Shown here: positions 36,820 to 49,100 of the stretch, piece after piece
Position numbering within the stretch: the first letter of the stretch is position 1
Layout: each line of letters begins with the position of its first letter
Origin: Gossypium raimondii
Lineage: Eukaryota; Streptophyta; Magnoliopsida; Malvales; Malvaceae
DNA length: 64,000 nt
Direction: 5' to 3'
NCBI RefSeq assembly: GCF_025698545.1
Contig: NC_068567.1
Location: 56,549,371 to 56,613,370, forward strand
Made by a program: the position numbers and the translations under genes
The notes under the pieces: model-generated
Seen by the model: the letters and a program-made list of their open reading frames with translations, nothing else
Databases searched by the model: none
What the model was told of the DNA's origin: nothing

Positions 36820-37440
36820 CCGAGTAAAATGTAAGATAATGATAATAGTGATAATGTAAATAACACAAGCAAAATAAGAAAAGATAAATAAATAAGATGG
36901 CAAATATATAATGAAAAGAAATCAACAAATAAAAGTAAATAAACAAATATAAAATTAAAGCACCTAAATAAAATAAAAATAATAATGAGCATGTAAATAA
37001 ATAAATTAATTAATTAACACCAAATGAAACAATAATAGTGAATAACATTATAATATATATATGTATGTATATTTTAAAATATTAAATAAAGAATATATAT
37101 AAGTAATCATATACATATATATGTATGTAACTATCATAAAATAAAAGTATATATATAGATATATGTATGAATCATAAAATATAAAGAACACATATATAAA
37201 ATACATATTAAAAAATGAAGAATATGTAAGTGTACATATATATTACAAAAAGTATGTGTGTAAGTATATACAAAAATATATGTATATATATAAAAAACGT
37301 ATATATAAGGGCAATTATAATAATGATAATAATAATAATAATAAAAATAAAAATAATAATATTATTAAAAGTAATAATGTAAAAAACAATTGACTAAATA
37401 ATAAAAGATGCTAAAAAAGGATTAAATCGAAATAAGAACG
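36820..37440. repeat. Simple-sequence-rich stretch in W
   Basis: Dominated by (TA), (ATAT/GTAT) and AAT runs, for example at 37040-37300 and 37317-37370. No coding content. Confidence 0.6.
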
Positions 37441-39329
37441 AAGATACAGGGCCAATTCGAAATAATAAATAACAAGAAGGATCAAATTGCGACACGCGCA
37501 AAAAGGGAAGGACCGAAACAGTAAATAAACCATAGTTCTAAAACGCAGCACTTCAGTGGACTAAAATGAAACAAAAGTAAAACTTCAGGGCTAGATCCAA
37601 AATAAAAGAAAACAATGAAATAGGACCAAGCTATAATGCTATTTGAAGAAACATGGGGATCAAGCAAAAAATATCCCCTTTTAGAAAACACGGATCCTCC
37701 CCGTGGTCGGGTCACCGCGTGGTCGGGACCAAAATGGCGTGTTTTTACGCTGACCCTAATGGCAAAACAGTGCTGTTTTCTATTGCTATTTAAACACCCT
37801 TTTTTTATTTTTTCATTTCAGCCACTGTTTTAAAAAAAAATTCAAAAACCTTTCTTTTTTTTCTCTCAAAAACCCGACCCTTGGGTCCTCTTAGCGCCGA
37901 CTTTGCGCTCGCCGCACCGCCACCACCTCCAACGGCCGACGAAGCGCCGGATCGGCATTTGAAACTTCGTCAGGGTGAGTTTTGTCTCTTTTTTTTTATA
38001 TTTTCGTTAAATAAAAATAAAAAGTAAAAACAGTGATAAAAATAAAAAGGAAAGATTGAAATCAGAAACAAAACTTGAAAATCACCTTTGATTTTTGCTT
38101 TTTATTTCTGTGAATATGTTACAAGAAAGAAAAGAAAACAAAAAAGAACCCCCCGGATTACATATCTGTTTCGGCTTTTATAGCCTGTTTCTTTGCTGTT
38201 CTTTTCTTTGTTGTTTGCAGGTGCAAGCTGCAGTGATTGAAGCAGATGGCTAAAGTGACGTGCGGCGCGGCGTCAGAACGGTGGCGGCGACAGAATGGTG
38301 GCGGCGCCCGGCTAGAAGACCCTAGGTGCGGCGCACCTAGGGAAATTTTTTTTGTTTTTTCTGTTATGGGTTTTGGGCTAGGGTTTGTTTGTAGATTTGG
38401 ATATTGGGCCATGGATTATTTTGGGTCTGCTTGGTGGGTTTGTAGGTTTGGGTCTGATTTTAGGTTAGTGGGTCTGGCTTGATTTGGTGAGGCCCGGGCT
38501 AATTTGGGCTTCTATAGGTATCGATACCATATCACGAGTATCAATATTTGGGGTAATTTTATCGATATTTTTGCAAAGGTACCGATATTTTTTTAGACTT
38601 TGATTTTAGATGAGAAACAAAATATTGATTTGGTATCGATTTTACAAATAGTATCGATACCATACCAGGAAAATATCGATACCCTTGTTCTAGTATTGAT
38701 ACCTATGTGATTGTCTTGGAAATTTTGCTAAGCAATCCTAATGCATGTTCAATTATTACTATAAGTTTATTTAAAGTATGTTTGGCATGTTCTAATGATG
38801 ATTGATATACTGACTAAAAATTTATAAGATCACTGATAAAGAGGACGATTTCTTAACAATGTGACAATTTACTATGAGTATGACATGAGACGGTGGTGTG
38901 ACATCCTAATATTCGGGCTTGGCGACCACGCCGGGTATACGGTGTTACATGCCACCAGGCCCACGACTGCAGCTGGAGCAGACAACCACCGATCAACGCT
39001 GCACTCGGTATCGTGGCCCGACACATCTCCCGATATAATGTGAAAAATATGACAGATTGCTAACTTAGTTTCCCGCATTCATTAAAGTCCATTAGATGTA
39101 GTAGCCACCTTACGTGCGCATTATTTTGAGATTTTTCTGACATTAAAATGCCCTTGGTTAACCTCATGATGTATGCTCGAACATATTGTTTTATGACCTC
39201 CTCTGTTCGATCTTCAAGGTCTTCATGGAGCTCATTGAAATTATTCTTCAACCAGTTCATCGATATCCGACCACCTTCGATCTTCAGGGCGCTTTCCTGA
39301 CACCTGTACAGAAAGCTCACCCAGCTGGA

Positions 39330-41050
39330 CGTGTTTTCTATTTAAATCGATTTATTTCCTTAATTAATTTTAAAATCGATCTAAAATCCTAATTAATTAA
39401 AAAAAAAACCTATAGGCCTTATTTTGCCGCAATTTAATCACGTCATTTTTTAATTATAAATAACCACATTAACATAAAATAAATTAGTAAAAACAAAACT
39501 TGAGGTTGTTTTGACGTAATTCATATTTGTTTTATAATTCATTTTAAATTTAATAATTATGAAGCAATACGTTAGCTCTTTGAGTTTTAATTTGAATAGA
39601 ATTTTAAACTTAATATAGACAAATATTAAAATTAAAAATTAATTAAAATTAAAAATTAGCTCTATAGATAGTATCAAATAGTACTTAGGCATAATTAATC
39701 CAAATCCAATCACATTTAATAAGCTAGAATTAAGTTTTTAAGCAACAGTTTTTCGAAAATACAATATCGACAAATAACAATAACACCGGATGATGACGTA
39801 ATATAAGTTATCTTTTAATTTTAATATTGCAAACATCCCAAGGTTTTTTCAACATTTCAAGATAAATATGGTTCTCACCACGAGAAAGCTCAAATTTTCT
39901 ATTTTTTATTGATTTTATGTTTGATAAATTTTATTGATTTAAATTATTTTAGGAAATTAAAATTCAAGTGACAAAATTCAAAGATGTTTTTCATAAGGAA
40001 AAAAACTTATACTGCATTAAAAAAACTTAAATTGCAATAATTGACATTTAAAAATAACTATAATATTTAATGTGATAACTATTCAATTAAAAATCATTAT
40101 AATTTAATAAAATTGCAATAATTACACATTTACAAATAATTATAATTTAATTTACAATTATTACTTAAAAGGTTTAGTTGAAATAATTATAATTGAAGTA
40201 AAAGTTAAGGAAAAAAGTTTTTTTAATTTTGTTTGCTACATATAAATTAGTATGTTCTATTTATTGATTATTAATGAAATAAAATAAATATTTTAAAAAA
40301 TTAAAATATTAAACACGTAAAATTATATTTCTATAATATATATAAAAGTATGAGTTTGGAAAAACTTTTGATTTAAGGAGAATATCCTTCATTTTATATC
40401 ATATTACTAAATTAATTTTAAAATGATTATAATTTAATTTAGAATTATTATTTAAAAAGTAGTGCTATTTTTAAAATAAAGTTATCACTTGGATAAAATT
40501 CTAAGCATAAAATATAGAAAAATTGTGATAATTGTAATTAAATTAAATTAATAAATATTAGTTTAAAAATTGATGTAAAAAAGTTGTGATAGAAGGTTAT
40601 GTCAATAGATGGTGAGGTAATATTTTTTATTTTATTTTTATAAATTAACTTTTAAAATCGTTTCTTTATTTATCTAGAGCAGTTGATAAATATGGTAGAA
40701 TATGAAATAATTTAAAAATATTTATACGTATACAAATTCATCAAATAAAAAATTCATGCAAGTTTGGGTGCTTTACCTAATTACTAAGTAGGTGCTCTCT
40801 CTTTGTCTTATCCAATATTAAACTGTTATTTTCCCGTATCTAATACTAATTACTCAGCTAATTCAATGCCTACGTGGCCATTATTATTTTTATTAATTAA
40901 AAATGTTAAATAAAATAAAACCACACTTCCTTCTTTCCACGCACGTCACCTACTCTTAACGGAAAATATTTTATTTTATTTTTTGGTTATGATTACTAAT
41001 ATTTAAAATGGGAAGAAATGGTATCATTCTAAATGGAATCACGCACGGTT
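39330..41050. other. AT-rich spacer and upstream region of the E2 gene
   Basis: No gene seen. Very AT-rich to about 40730, then less biased DNA that probably carries the promoter and leader of the downstream gene. Confidence 0.5.
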
Positions 41051-41108
41051 TTCTCACTCTACCTTTTAATTAGGTTTTTCTCTCTGTAGAAAATTAGGCT
41101 TCCTTTTT

Positions 41109-41153
41109 ATGAGTTGGTGGAAAAATCCGTCTTTTTTATGGATCTTCGTGTAG
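41109..41153 (+). promoter_or_regulatory. Short upstream reading frame overlapping the E2 start
   Basis: ATG at 41109 opens a 14-codon frame ending at TAG 41151-41153, out of frame with and overlapping the ATG at 41138. If the leader includes it, it would reduce initiation at 41138. Transcript start is not known. Confidence 0.35.
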
Positions 41154-44100
41154 ACGACGCTTCGATCTCCAAGCGACTCAAACCAACCCAGGTTTTTCTT
41201 TTTTCTTCAATATATATGTCTTTTCCATTAAACCGAATTATGTGCGTGCTTTATCCTTTGATTAACTGTAGAAGTGGATGGAATTTGGTTTTTGTTGTTT
41301 CTTGACGAATGATCTTTTGATTTGATTTACGGTATTTGATCGGAATTCTGTTCCCTCCCCCCTCTCTCTCGATCTCGTTTACTAAATGAGCTTGTATGTA
41401 ATTCTTCGACTATTTTTTTTTATAATATAAATTTTCTTCTTAAGTTCTATGTTTGGTTGCTTGGAAAATTCTGTCCACGGAGAAAGTCGAGGTCTTACTG
41501 CCTGTTTCAGAGAGAGAAGTTAAAACAAACTATAAGTATCACCAAAAGGGTTTATATTGTTCTTTGGCTTTCCCCCTATGTTTCTCTGTGGCCAAGCACA
41601 GCCTTAGGTTAATTTTGGTTTGTTTCGATTCGCCAATTTTGGCTTGCATGCAAGTATTATTTATGCAATTATTATTTTTTAATGATGGGATTGGAGGATT
41701 TTCCCTTTTTAATGGAAGTTTAGGACTTCTGACTAAGAAAAAAAAATTAGCCCATAATAGTTTGAAGTGAACCTTTTTGAAGAATTAGTCGGATACCCTA
41801 ATTTGGTTTCTTGGAATATTAACGTTTTCTTGCCTTCTTGGTACAAATTTAAGTAATTTGACTTAAAAACAGTTTTGTAGATTATGCTTTAAGTAGCATA
41901 GCTTTTTTTTCCTGTTTAACCTTTGCCTCATTGATCAGTTGAATACTTTGAGTGAATGTTTGGTTCACTGTTATGAGTACCTATCTGTCAATTGAATCTT
42001 AATATTACTCTCAAGTGTTAGTCTGTTTGGTACCCTGCTACGGATGCCTTTGTGGGCAAGACAAGAAATCAAAGGCGTGATGGAAAGAAGACAGGCAAAC
42101 AACTTTATTTTAGAAATATTCCTAATCATAATAATTGCATTTAGCAAATAGTTTATTACAATAAAAGTCCTTAATTATATTTTCTTAATTCCCTATGTAA
42201 CTTCTATTCTAGGGGACGATTCTTGGTAATAAAATAAGACAGAATTTCATTCAAATTAGAGGGTTAAGACTCTCTCCCCTAATCAGTCTAAGATTAGTAG
42301 CTCCCTTCCACAAGTCCCGAGGTTGGGAGCTCCCCTAAACGAGTTCCATACCTATTATTAATCATAGGTTTTCCACGAGACAGGAATCGCAACAAGGGTA
42401 AGGCCTTATCTATCAAATCAGGTTTTCTCGTGAATTGCCTGGTGACTTGATCCGTAACCTGTTAACATAATACACTTTGCCCTAATATTCAATTTGCAGC
42501 TACAAACATAAAAAACTAGAGCATCTTGAAACTTCAATGCATGTATGAATAGCATATTCTTGTCACTGTCAATTTTCCCAATTTTTTATCATTGTCTTTG
42601 GAGCTTTCTGATATGCAACTTTTTTAAGTTTTCACTTAATTATTTTGCTTGAACTATATGTTGAAGAAACAATCTTGTTGTTTAGATTCTTCTTTCTGAT
42701 GCAATGGATATTGAACAAGTTGAAGATCCAACAACTGTTTTGATTGATTCTGAGAAAGCTGGTATGGGCACCAAGGGGAAGACTAAAATATGCTGTGACA
42801 AGAAGTGGGAAGACCATGTGAAGGTATATTCATTATATTTTTAAATCGAAACTGCTTGTTTCCGTGGCACATCTTTTTTTTATTTTATCACCAATGGCTT
42901 TTAATTAACTTTCCTTTTTTTTTCCAGGATGCTTCAGCCAGTGATCAGGGTATTTCTGTCAGTATAGCAGGGTCTGAGGATAGTGACAATCCCTTCAAGA
43001 GTTCTACTTCTGCATCAATCAATTCGAATAATATCAATAGTTCTAACTCTGATTTGTCATATCCTGATGATGATGAGGATTGTGATGACTATGCTGATGA
43101 TGTTTCTGATTATGGTGACAATGATGATTTTTTATATGAAGATGATTATGCAATTATGCAATCCCATTTTGATAATGTGGATCTTCCTCCTGGGGTAGAG
43201 GCTTCAATTCCTTGGCTGAAAGGCTCTGCTCTACTTGGAAATCTACCTCCTGCCCTGGGTGTCTCACTCTCAACAACCCCATGTCTGGCTGAAAGCAAGA
43301 AAGCGACAACATCAAATTTGGCTGATAGTGAACTGAAGTCGGTTTCTACCAATACTTCAATGGTCTTAAGAGAGTCAGGGTCTGATCGGAAAGAAGGAAA
43401 TGAAGAAAATGGAGTCGTGCAAAATTCTCTCAGTTTCAAACATTTTGATATTGTGGATGATTTCTCAGATCATCATTACAGCAATTTGAATTCATCAGGA
43501 GAGGTGAGTATACATCTTGTTTGCCTGTCGTGGTAAATTTGTAAGTATTTATATAAATATGAAATTTGCACTTTCTATTAATAGCAACCAAAGGAGTGGG
43601 CAAAGCAAATACAAGAGGAGTGGAAGATTCTGGAAAAGGACTTACCAGGTGAGTTTGATTTATGGATATGTTTTCTGAAATATGGTGTCATTGTCATGCT
43701 AACCGTAAGGAATTATGACATATTAAATTACTTTTACCAAGCGTTAACTCCCCTGACTGAATTCTGCAACTTTCGCAAGCTGAGTAACATCTTTAGAGTC
43801 ATGCATTTCAAACTTTAAAGGACAGGTGCAGCTTTTTCTAAATTTTATAGCTTCTTTTTTTCCGGTTCCCTTCTAAATGCATCCCATGACTTCTAAAATA
43901 TGAATATCACTACGTTTTTTTTTTCTTCTCATCCCCTGGCATGATTTTGTTTGAATGTCTCATGTTCTCTCTCTCTCTCTCTCTCTGTTCTTACACAGAA
44001 ACTATATATGTGAGAGTTTATGAAGCAAGGATGGATCTTTTAAGGGCTGTTATTATAGGACCTACTGGTACTCCATACCATGATGGCCTTTTTGTTTTTG

Positions 44101-45134
44101 ATTGTTTCTTCCCTCCAAAATATCCCAAAGAGCCACCGGTATGTTCAGTCTTCAGTGGGTATGCATATCTGCGTGCTTCCCCAAAAAATTCTCATATTGG
44201 ACTGTATGTTGTATTAGAACTTATTTTTATGGAGCTTAATGGATATATGATAATTTCTTGGCAGATGGTTTATTATTATTCTGGTGGCCTCCGGTTAAAT
44301 CCAAATTTATACAACTGCGGTAAAGTGTGTCTAAGCCTTTTGGGCACCTGGCATGGGCATCAGAATGAGATGTGGGTTCCGGGGCAATCGACCATGCTAC
44401 AAGTATTGGTTTCCATACAAGCTCTTATTCTGAATGCTAGACCTTTCTTTAATGAACCTGGGTATGAAACTTCGTATGTTGGGGCTGAAGGTAACAGGAG
44501 GTCCAGGAAGTACAATGAGGAAGTATTTATTCTATCATTAAAGACAATGATTTACACACTAAGAAGACCGCCAAAGGTATCCTTACTTATCTAGTATATC
44601 CATGAATTTTCTTCTGTCTTCCTTTTTATGAAGCTTTTTGTGTCTATCTGTTATTATGTAATTCTTTTTCCTGGAGTTTGTATACATGCATTGACAAGTC
44701 TGAATACCCTCCCTTTTCCTATAGTCTTTCATTACTAAATAGTTGACCTGTTGTATACGGCCTCGGCGTTTGGTCAGGCATGCTTGTTAAATAGGATCAT
44801 TTTACTGTTCTTTTAGTTCTTGTCGTCTATGCTCAGTATTCTGTAAATTTTACGAATCAGTCATGTTTTCTGTGTACAGCATTTTGAGGACTTTGTTACT
44901 GGTCATTTTCGCAACCGTGCACTAGACATCCTTGTGGCATGTCAAGCATATAAAGAGGGTGCTATAGTAGGCTCTGTTGCGGTTAAAGAAGGTGTTCCAG
45001 ATGCTAACAAAATTGTAAAGGGTAGCTCTGAGGAATTTAAAGGAACGATTCCAAAGATGATCAATGCGGTGGCTAAAGAATTTGTGAAAAACGGGTCAAC
45101 GAACTGTGAGCAGTTTCAGAGTTGCAGAAGCTGA
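41138..45134 (+). CDS. UBC25: Probable ubiquitin-conjugating enzyme E2 25/26 (PHO2-like family)
   Basis: E2 enzyme that accepts ubiquitin from E1 on a catalytic cysteine and passes it to substrates with an E3 or on its own. Exons: 41138-41191, 42686-42823, 42928-43503, 43585-43648, 43999-44138, 44265-44576 and 44880-45134. All junctions are GT/AG with matching phases; 512 residues. The N-terminal about 255 residues are acidic and disordered, with an Asp-rich tract near residues 105-130, then the conserved DNVDLPPGVEASIPWL. The UBC fold covers about residues 260-440: EWAKQIQEEWKIL, YVRVYEARMDLLRAVIIGP, YHDGLFVFDCFFP, then the active-site region NCGKVCLSLLGTW with catalytic C346. This long E2 form with WHGHQNEMW insertion marks the UBC23-26 group. 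An alternative start at ATG 42704 in exon 2 (MDIEQVEDP) would give 488 residues. The paralogue symbol is approximate. Confidence 0.92.
43967..43987 (+). repeat. (CT)n microsatellite at a splice acceptor
   Basis: A pure CT run ends 11 bases before the acceptor of exon 5 of the E2 gene, so it forms part of the polypyrimidine tract. Length variation could affect splicing. Confidence 0.7.
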
Positions 45135-46138
45135 TTATGGTTAAGAAGAGTTGGTTAGATCTAAAGTGTAGGATGGGATGTGTTAAGCCATTATAGAAGC
45201 TAATGTAGTGCCGTTTAGTATGAATGATTTGGTGAACGCAATTTTGGTGAACTTGGTTACATTATTACTACTTACGGTATATATAATCTCGGGATTCCCC
45301 GGTAGATTTAATCATATATATATAGTGGAACGGCTCTGGTTGACTGAAAGAACGCCCACAGTGGTTCAATTTTAGCCTTTACTGTAATTATTTTATCATT
45401 TCAGTCAACACGTGCTGCTAAACTCTAGGATACTTCGGTTGGATCTATTGTACTTAATTTAGTCTGTTCATATGTGTACTTTTTAAGGATGGCATTTGAT
45501 AGATTTTAAGGGTCAAACTGTAATGAAGCGTAGCAGAAGCAGATATTGTTAAATCTATCATCACATGACTATTGGTATGTTTTGTCACTGTTTGTTTTAT
45601 CTCTGTTTTATTATGGATGTTACAATTTGAATCTCATTACCATCAGGGATGTTAAAACTTGAATACCACTATCATATATAGATGTTAGATACAAGCATTA
45701 AACACCACCTTACATACAGACATGGACGAATCATCTTGACATCATTGCGTTGCTTTTGGCTTTTGCACTAGTCTACTACCCCTCCATTAGCTTGCTAGCG
45801 CGCGCACAAATAAATAAATACTCTTTCAAAATGACCTCTTTAATTCTTATGGGGAGAATAATCTAAAGCTATGGAAGAAGGAACAAGTTTATTTATCAAT
45901 CATATAATAATATTTATATCACTATCACAATCTCGGAGCTTAATACACAACCTTGGTTTCGATCTAAAAGATAAATCTTTGCAAGCAGACTTGGGTGTAC
46001 ATCGACGAAGTTGAACACTTGAAACAAGTGATGCACCTAAAAGTTCAACAAGCCCAAATGAATATGGCTTCATGAACTTCAATCAAGAGCTTATTGTTTA
46101 GAAGGGATTTGCTTACCAGAAGAAGAAATGGAATCAAG
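45135..46138. other. Convergent intergenic region
   Basis: Holds the 3' UTRs of the E2 gene (plus) and TPC1 (minus). No further gene is seen. Confidence 0.55.
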
Positions 46139-49100
46139 TTAGGCATCGGAGGAGGCTGAGGAGTGGCTTCTATCCAGCTCCGCACTCAACATGTGATGTA
46201 GAAGGATATCAACTCTTTGACTACGAGTCTTTGTGCTGTGCATCATACCAGGATAAAGCAACTTCAACATCAAACAAATGGAGTGAAAGTGAAAAAAAAT
46301 ATATAGAAATATCGGGACAGAAAATACAAACCCAGCAAGTCTTTTTCGACCTTTTCCTGATCCGGCATCCTGGGAATATGAAATCAGCAATCAGATTTAC
46401 ATCATTTAGATGGATATGTTAACACTAATTTGTTGGATAACGGCCATGAAAATGGGAATGACAATTTGCCCATAGGCATACATTGTTACTTAGAAGTGAC
46501 CTTTTACTCTTCTAAATAGATTAACTTGACTTAATAAACCATGGTTAAGCGGACACTAATGCTAACCTCAAAACTTTATGACGCTGAAGAAGACTCATGA
46601 ATAACAAAAATGCAAAGGTTGCTACAATCCCAACCTGAAAACTCCCCTGGAAGACTCCCAACTTCTGCAATAAATTTGTATAGATTTAATGACGAGTTTA
46701 TAAAATGTACCAACCTTGTCATCTTCTTCACTATTCCCTGATGCCTCAAGATCCATTTCAGCAAAGAATGCCTCCAAGACAAAAGCTACGACCTGAATTT
46801 ACAAAAAGGAAGAAAAATAAGTTTTTTCTTGTTCTTTTTATAAACGTCTTGAACGTACCTTGAAAACATGAATTATAAAGGCATGATCTAGAGAACAAGG
46901 AAACAATCATATATCAGTATATCTAACTCAAATTTAGATGAATGATGATCAAGCAAATAGACATATTCAGGGTAGTCACACTGAAACTTAACATATAGTA
47001 TCTATTATTAAGGGAGAAAACTAAAGATTGATGATTAATGAACAGACTCTTATATTAATCTTATTACTAAATTAATATTCCTTGTTGGGTATGTTCAAAT
47101 AAATTAATCTAAATAAGAACTATATTTAGGGATGCTTTATTTAACTTGTGGAACTATTAAAAAACACAGGGCCAATCAACTTGCTCTTGTTACTCCCTTC
47201 TTCACTCTTTTCTCTTTCCTATTAGTCCTTTATGTCGAAGCAGTTTTAAAACTGCCAAGTCACAAAATGCAAGAAAAAAGATTAAACTGCAAATATATAG
47301 AGACCATATGTGAGTGAGAAGCATCCAATTGCTTTTGTACATGTCAATACAAACAAATAAACATCATATAAACATACATGCAATGCATACTGGATGACAG
47401 CATGACAATTAAAAATAGTCCGGAAAGCATTGAAGTATACAGAAGTAATATGTCTACAATGTTAAAAGGCAGTGAGAAGATCAAATATTTCGTAACTTAC
47501 CAAATTCAGAAGTAACAGAACAGTAACTAGGTAGAAGCTGATAAAATATACAAGGCTCCAAGAAGTTCCAGTTAATTCTTTGTAGCTCTGTAACAGCAAT
47601 TCAGAAGGAGAATGAAAAATCAATGCCTCCGGGAATGGTTACACCATTTGAGTAGAGCAAGAGGAGAAAAAAAGAAAAGAACATGCATGAGCAAGCAAAA
47701 TTCCATAGTACCTGCATAAAAGAATGGCTACAAATGACCAAGCTAAAGGTCATTTTTACTTTTGACCAGAAAGTACTTCATTCCTCAATGTAATAGAGGG
47801 AAGCAAAAACTTGAAATATACTACATAGAGTTTAAGCGATATTTGCTGAGAAAGAGTATTCAAGTCAGACGCAACAAACCAATCCACACAAAGTCCAGAC
47901 AATTTATCCCTCAGTCTCTTCTCTGGAGAAAAAAAAATGTGCTAATTTGTAATTTCCCTCAAGTATATTTATTTACTCAATATAAGTAGAGCATTTTAAG
48001 AGCAAACAAAAAATGAAAAGCATTTATTATGCGATCCTCTATACAGTTATCTCCTTTTGTTAGAATTACACTTTCTTTTGTAAGTGTAAAACTGCATATA
48101 CAATTTTTTGGTGTAAGAATTGGTGCAAAAGGTTTTTGTTTACTGTTACAAAGAGAACAAAAAAATAAAATACAAAATAAGTCTCTGTGACCTAGCTTTG
48201 TATGCATCTATTTTTAGAACTGCCCACATCAGCATGGACCATGCATATTGAATCTGTGCCTCATTTTATGTTAATGTGAACATAGCTTATCAATCAAACA
48301 ATATCCTGAATAATAAAAGGTGGTACACCTGCTTTCAAATTTACTTAGATGCTTAGAAGTTCAAAGAAATAAATTTGCTATAATTTGAATAGGTTCCCAT
48401 AACTTTTAAACTAACCCATTGCCATCTCTAATTTAGAAAATATTCTTTTATTCTGCGAGTGAGTAGAGGCAGTAAGAAGAAGTGAGAAATATATCCAGAA
48501 GTGAAATAGCATAATTCTATTGTAATTGACCAATGAAGCATACATCAAGATCATATATAACAAGGATGTCCCTCTAAATGTCCTACACTGTAAAACACGT
48601 TGAAAGAAACAACAAAATGAAGAAATTCTTGCAAAAAAGCAATACCTGCATCCACACTTGCCAATTTCCCATCACCAGCAAGTTAAAAAGTGTTACCATT
48701 CCATTTGGATAATCATTAAAATTGAAGAGCAAATAGCTGATATAGTCAAGGAAAGTCGCTGAATGTTAATACAGTTTAACAATTCAATTGCTGTTAAAAC
48801 TTAATATACCTCTAAAACCAAATGCAAAATTTACGAATTCTGTAAATTGCCATGATTGTCAATGCATTCTGTTTGTTTAAAAAATATACTAAGGGAAGAT
48901 AAGAAGGGTATACAGAAATGATAAAAAAGGATACTCATCATCAGTGAGTTCTGTTGCTTCTAGAGCAGGATTCCCAGCATTGACGATCCCACCAAAGATC
49001 TAGAAAAATGGTGATAATTTCCATTAGTAACATAATCAGAACATTGATTGGACTGAATAGTAATCCACTATGAAATCTAGATATCTAGGAATCCGAAACC

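Larger units (their letters stand above)
36019..38516. mobile_element. Nested solo-LTR-like element (W)
   Basis: Starts TGTTGACACCATTTTTTGG and ends TTGGGCTTCTATA, flanked by ggtat at 36014-36018 and 38517-38521. The last two bases are TA, not CA, consistent with one C-to-T change. At 2498 bp it has no pol frame. It contains the 110-bp tandem repeat listed next and a GC-rich patch at 37880-37970 and 38255-38340. I recall the TGTTGACACC start from cotton gypsy LTRs. Removal restores the sequence ggtatcgatacc, in keeping with neighbouring ATCGAT motifs of Z. Confidence 0.78.
26794..38949 (+). mobile_element. Solo-LTR-like element (Z) expanded by three nested insertions
   Basis: The block starts TGTAACACCCT at 26794 and ends CGGTGTTACA at 38949, the TG/CA termini of a gypsy-type LTR. 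The flanking 5-mers are tacca (26789-26793) and tgcca (38950-38954), one transition apart. Removing it joins two halves of a mobile-domain exon. Inside lie inserts Y (27873-34607) and W (36019-38516). After their removal Z is about 2.9 kb and has no protein frame, so it is best read as a solo LTR. Its right part carries repeated ATCGAT-centred motifs. Confidence 0.8.
23456..39320 (-). pseudogene. Plant mobile domain (MAIN-like) gene broken by LTR insertions
   Basis: Pieces of one gene lie on the minus strand: 39320-38950, 26793-26732, 26652-26570, about 26478-25962 and 23609-23456. In order they encode EGGRISMNWLKNNFNEL, VRWLLHLMDF, LYREMCRATIPSAALIGG, FLRPNVTDLYMFL, YIGLPDELEDIRLL, VYAIVEMHKSDQLLWQFG, HIKAWDRRIQSLP, DDYLAWL, then an acidic GDDDEEEE stretch and a basic tail ending in RRLPPCGTHSPQ. 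This is the domain order of plant mobile domain proteins related to MAIN and MAIL1, often annotated as phosphatase 7 long form homologs. Two LTR blocks split exons. Other lesions: frameshifts near 39283, 39065 and 26245, a stop early in the third exon and an AG-to-AA change at the acceptor near 26479. The N-terminal part before residue EGG is missing or unrecognisable. Confidence 0.9.

Noticed and set aside
38237..38482. GC-rich frame with Arg/Gly-rich peptide
   Set aside because: Lies inside solo LTR W, has no start context or conserved domain, and reflects local composition.
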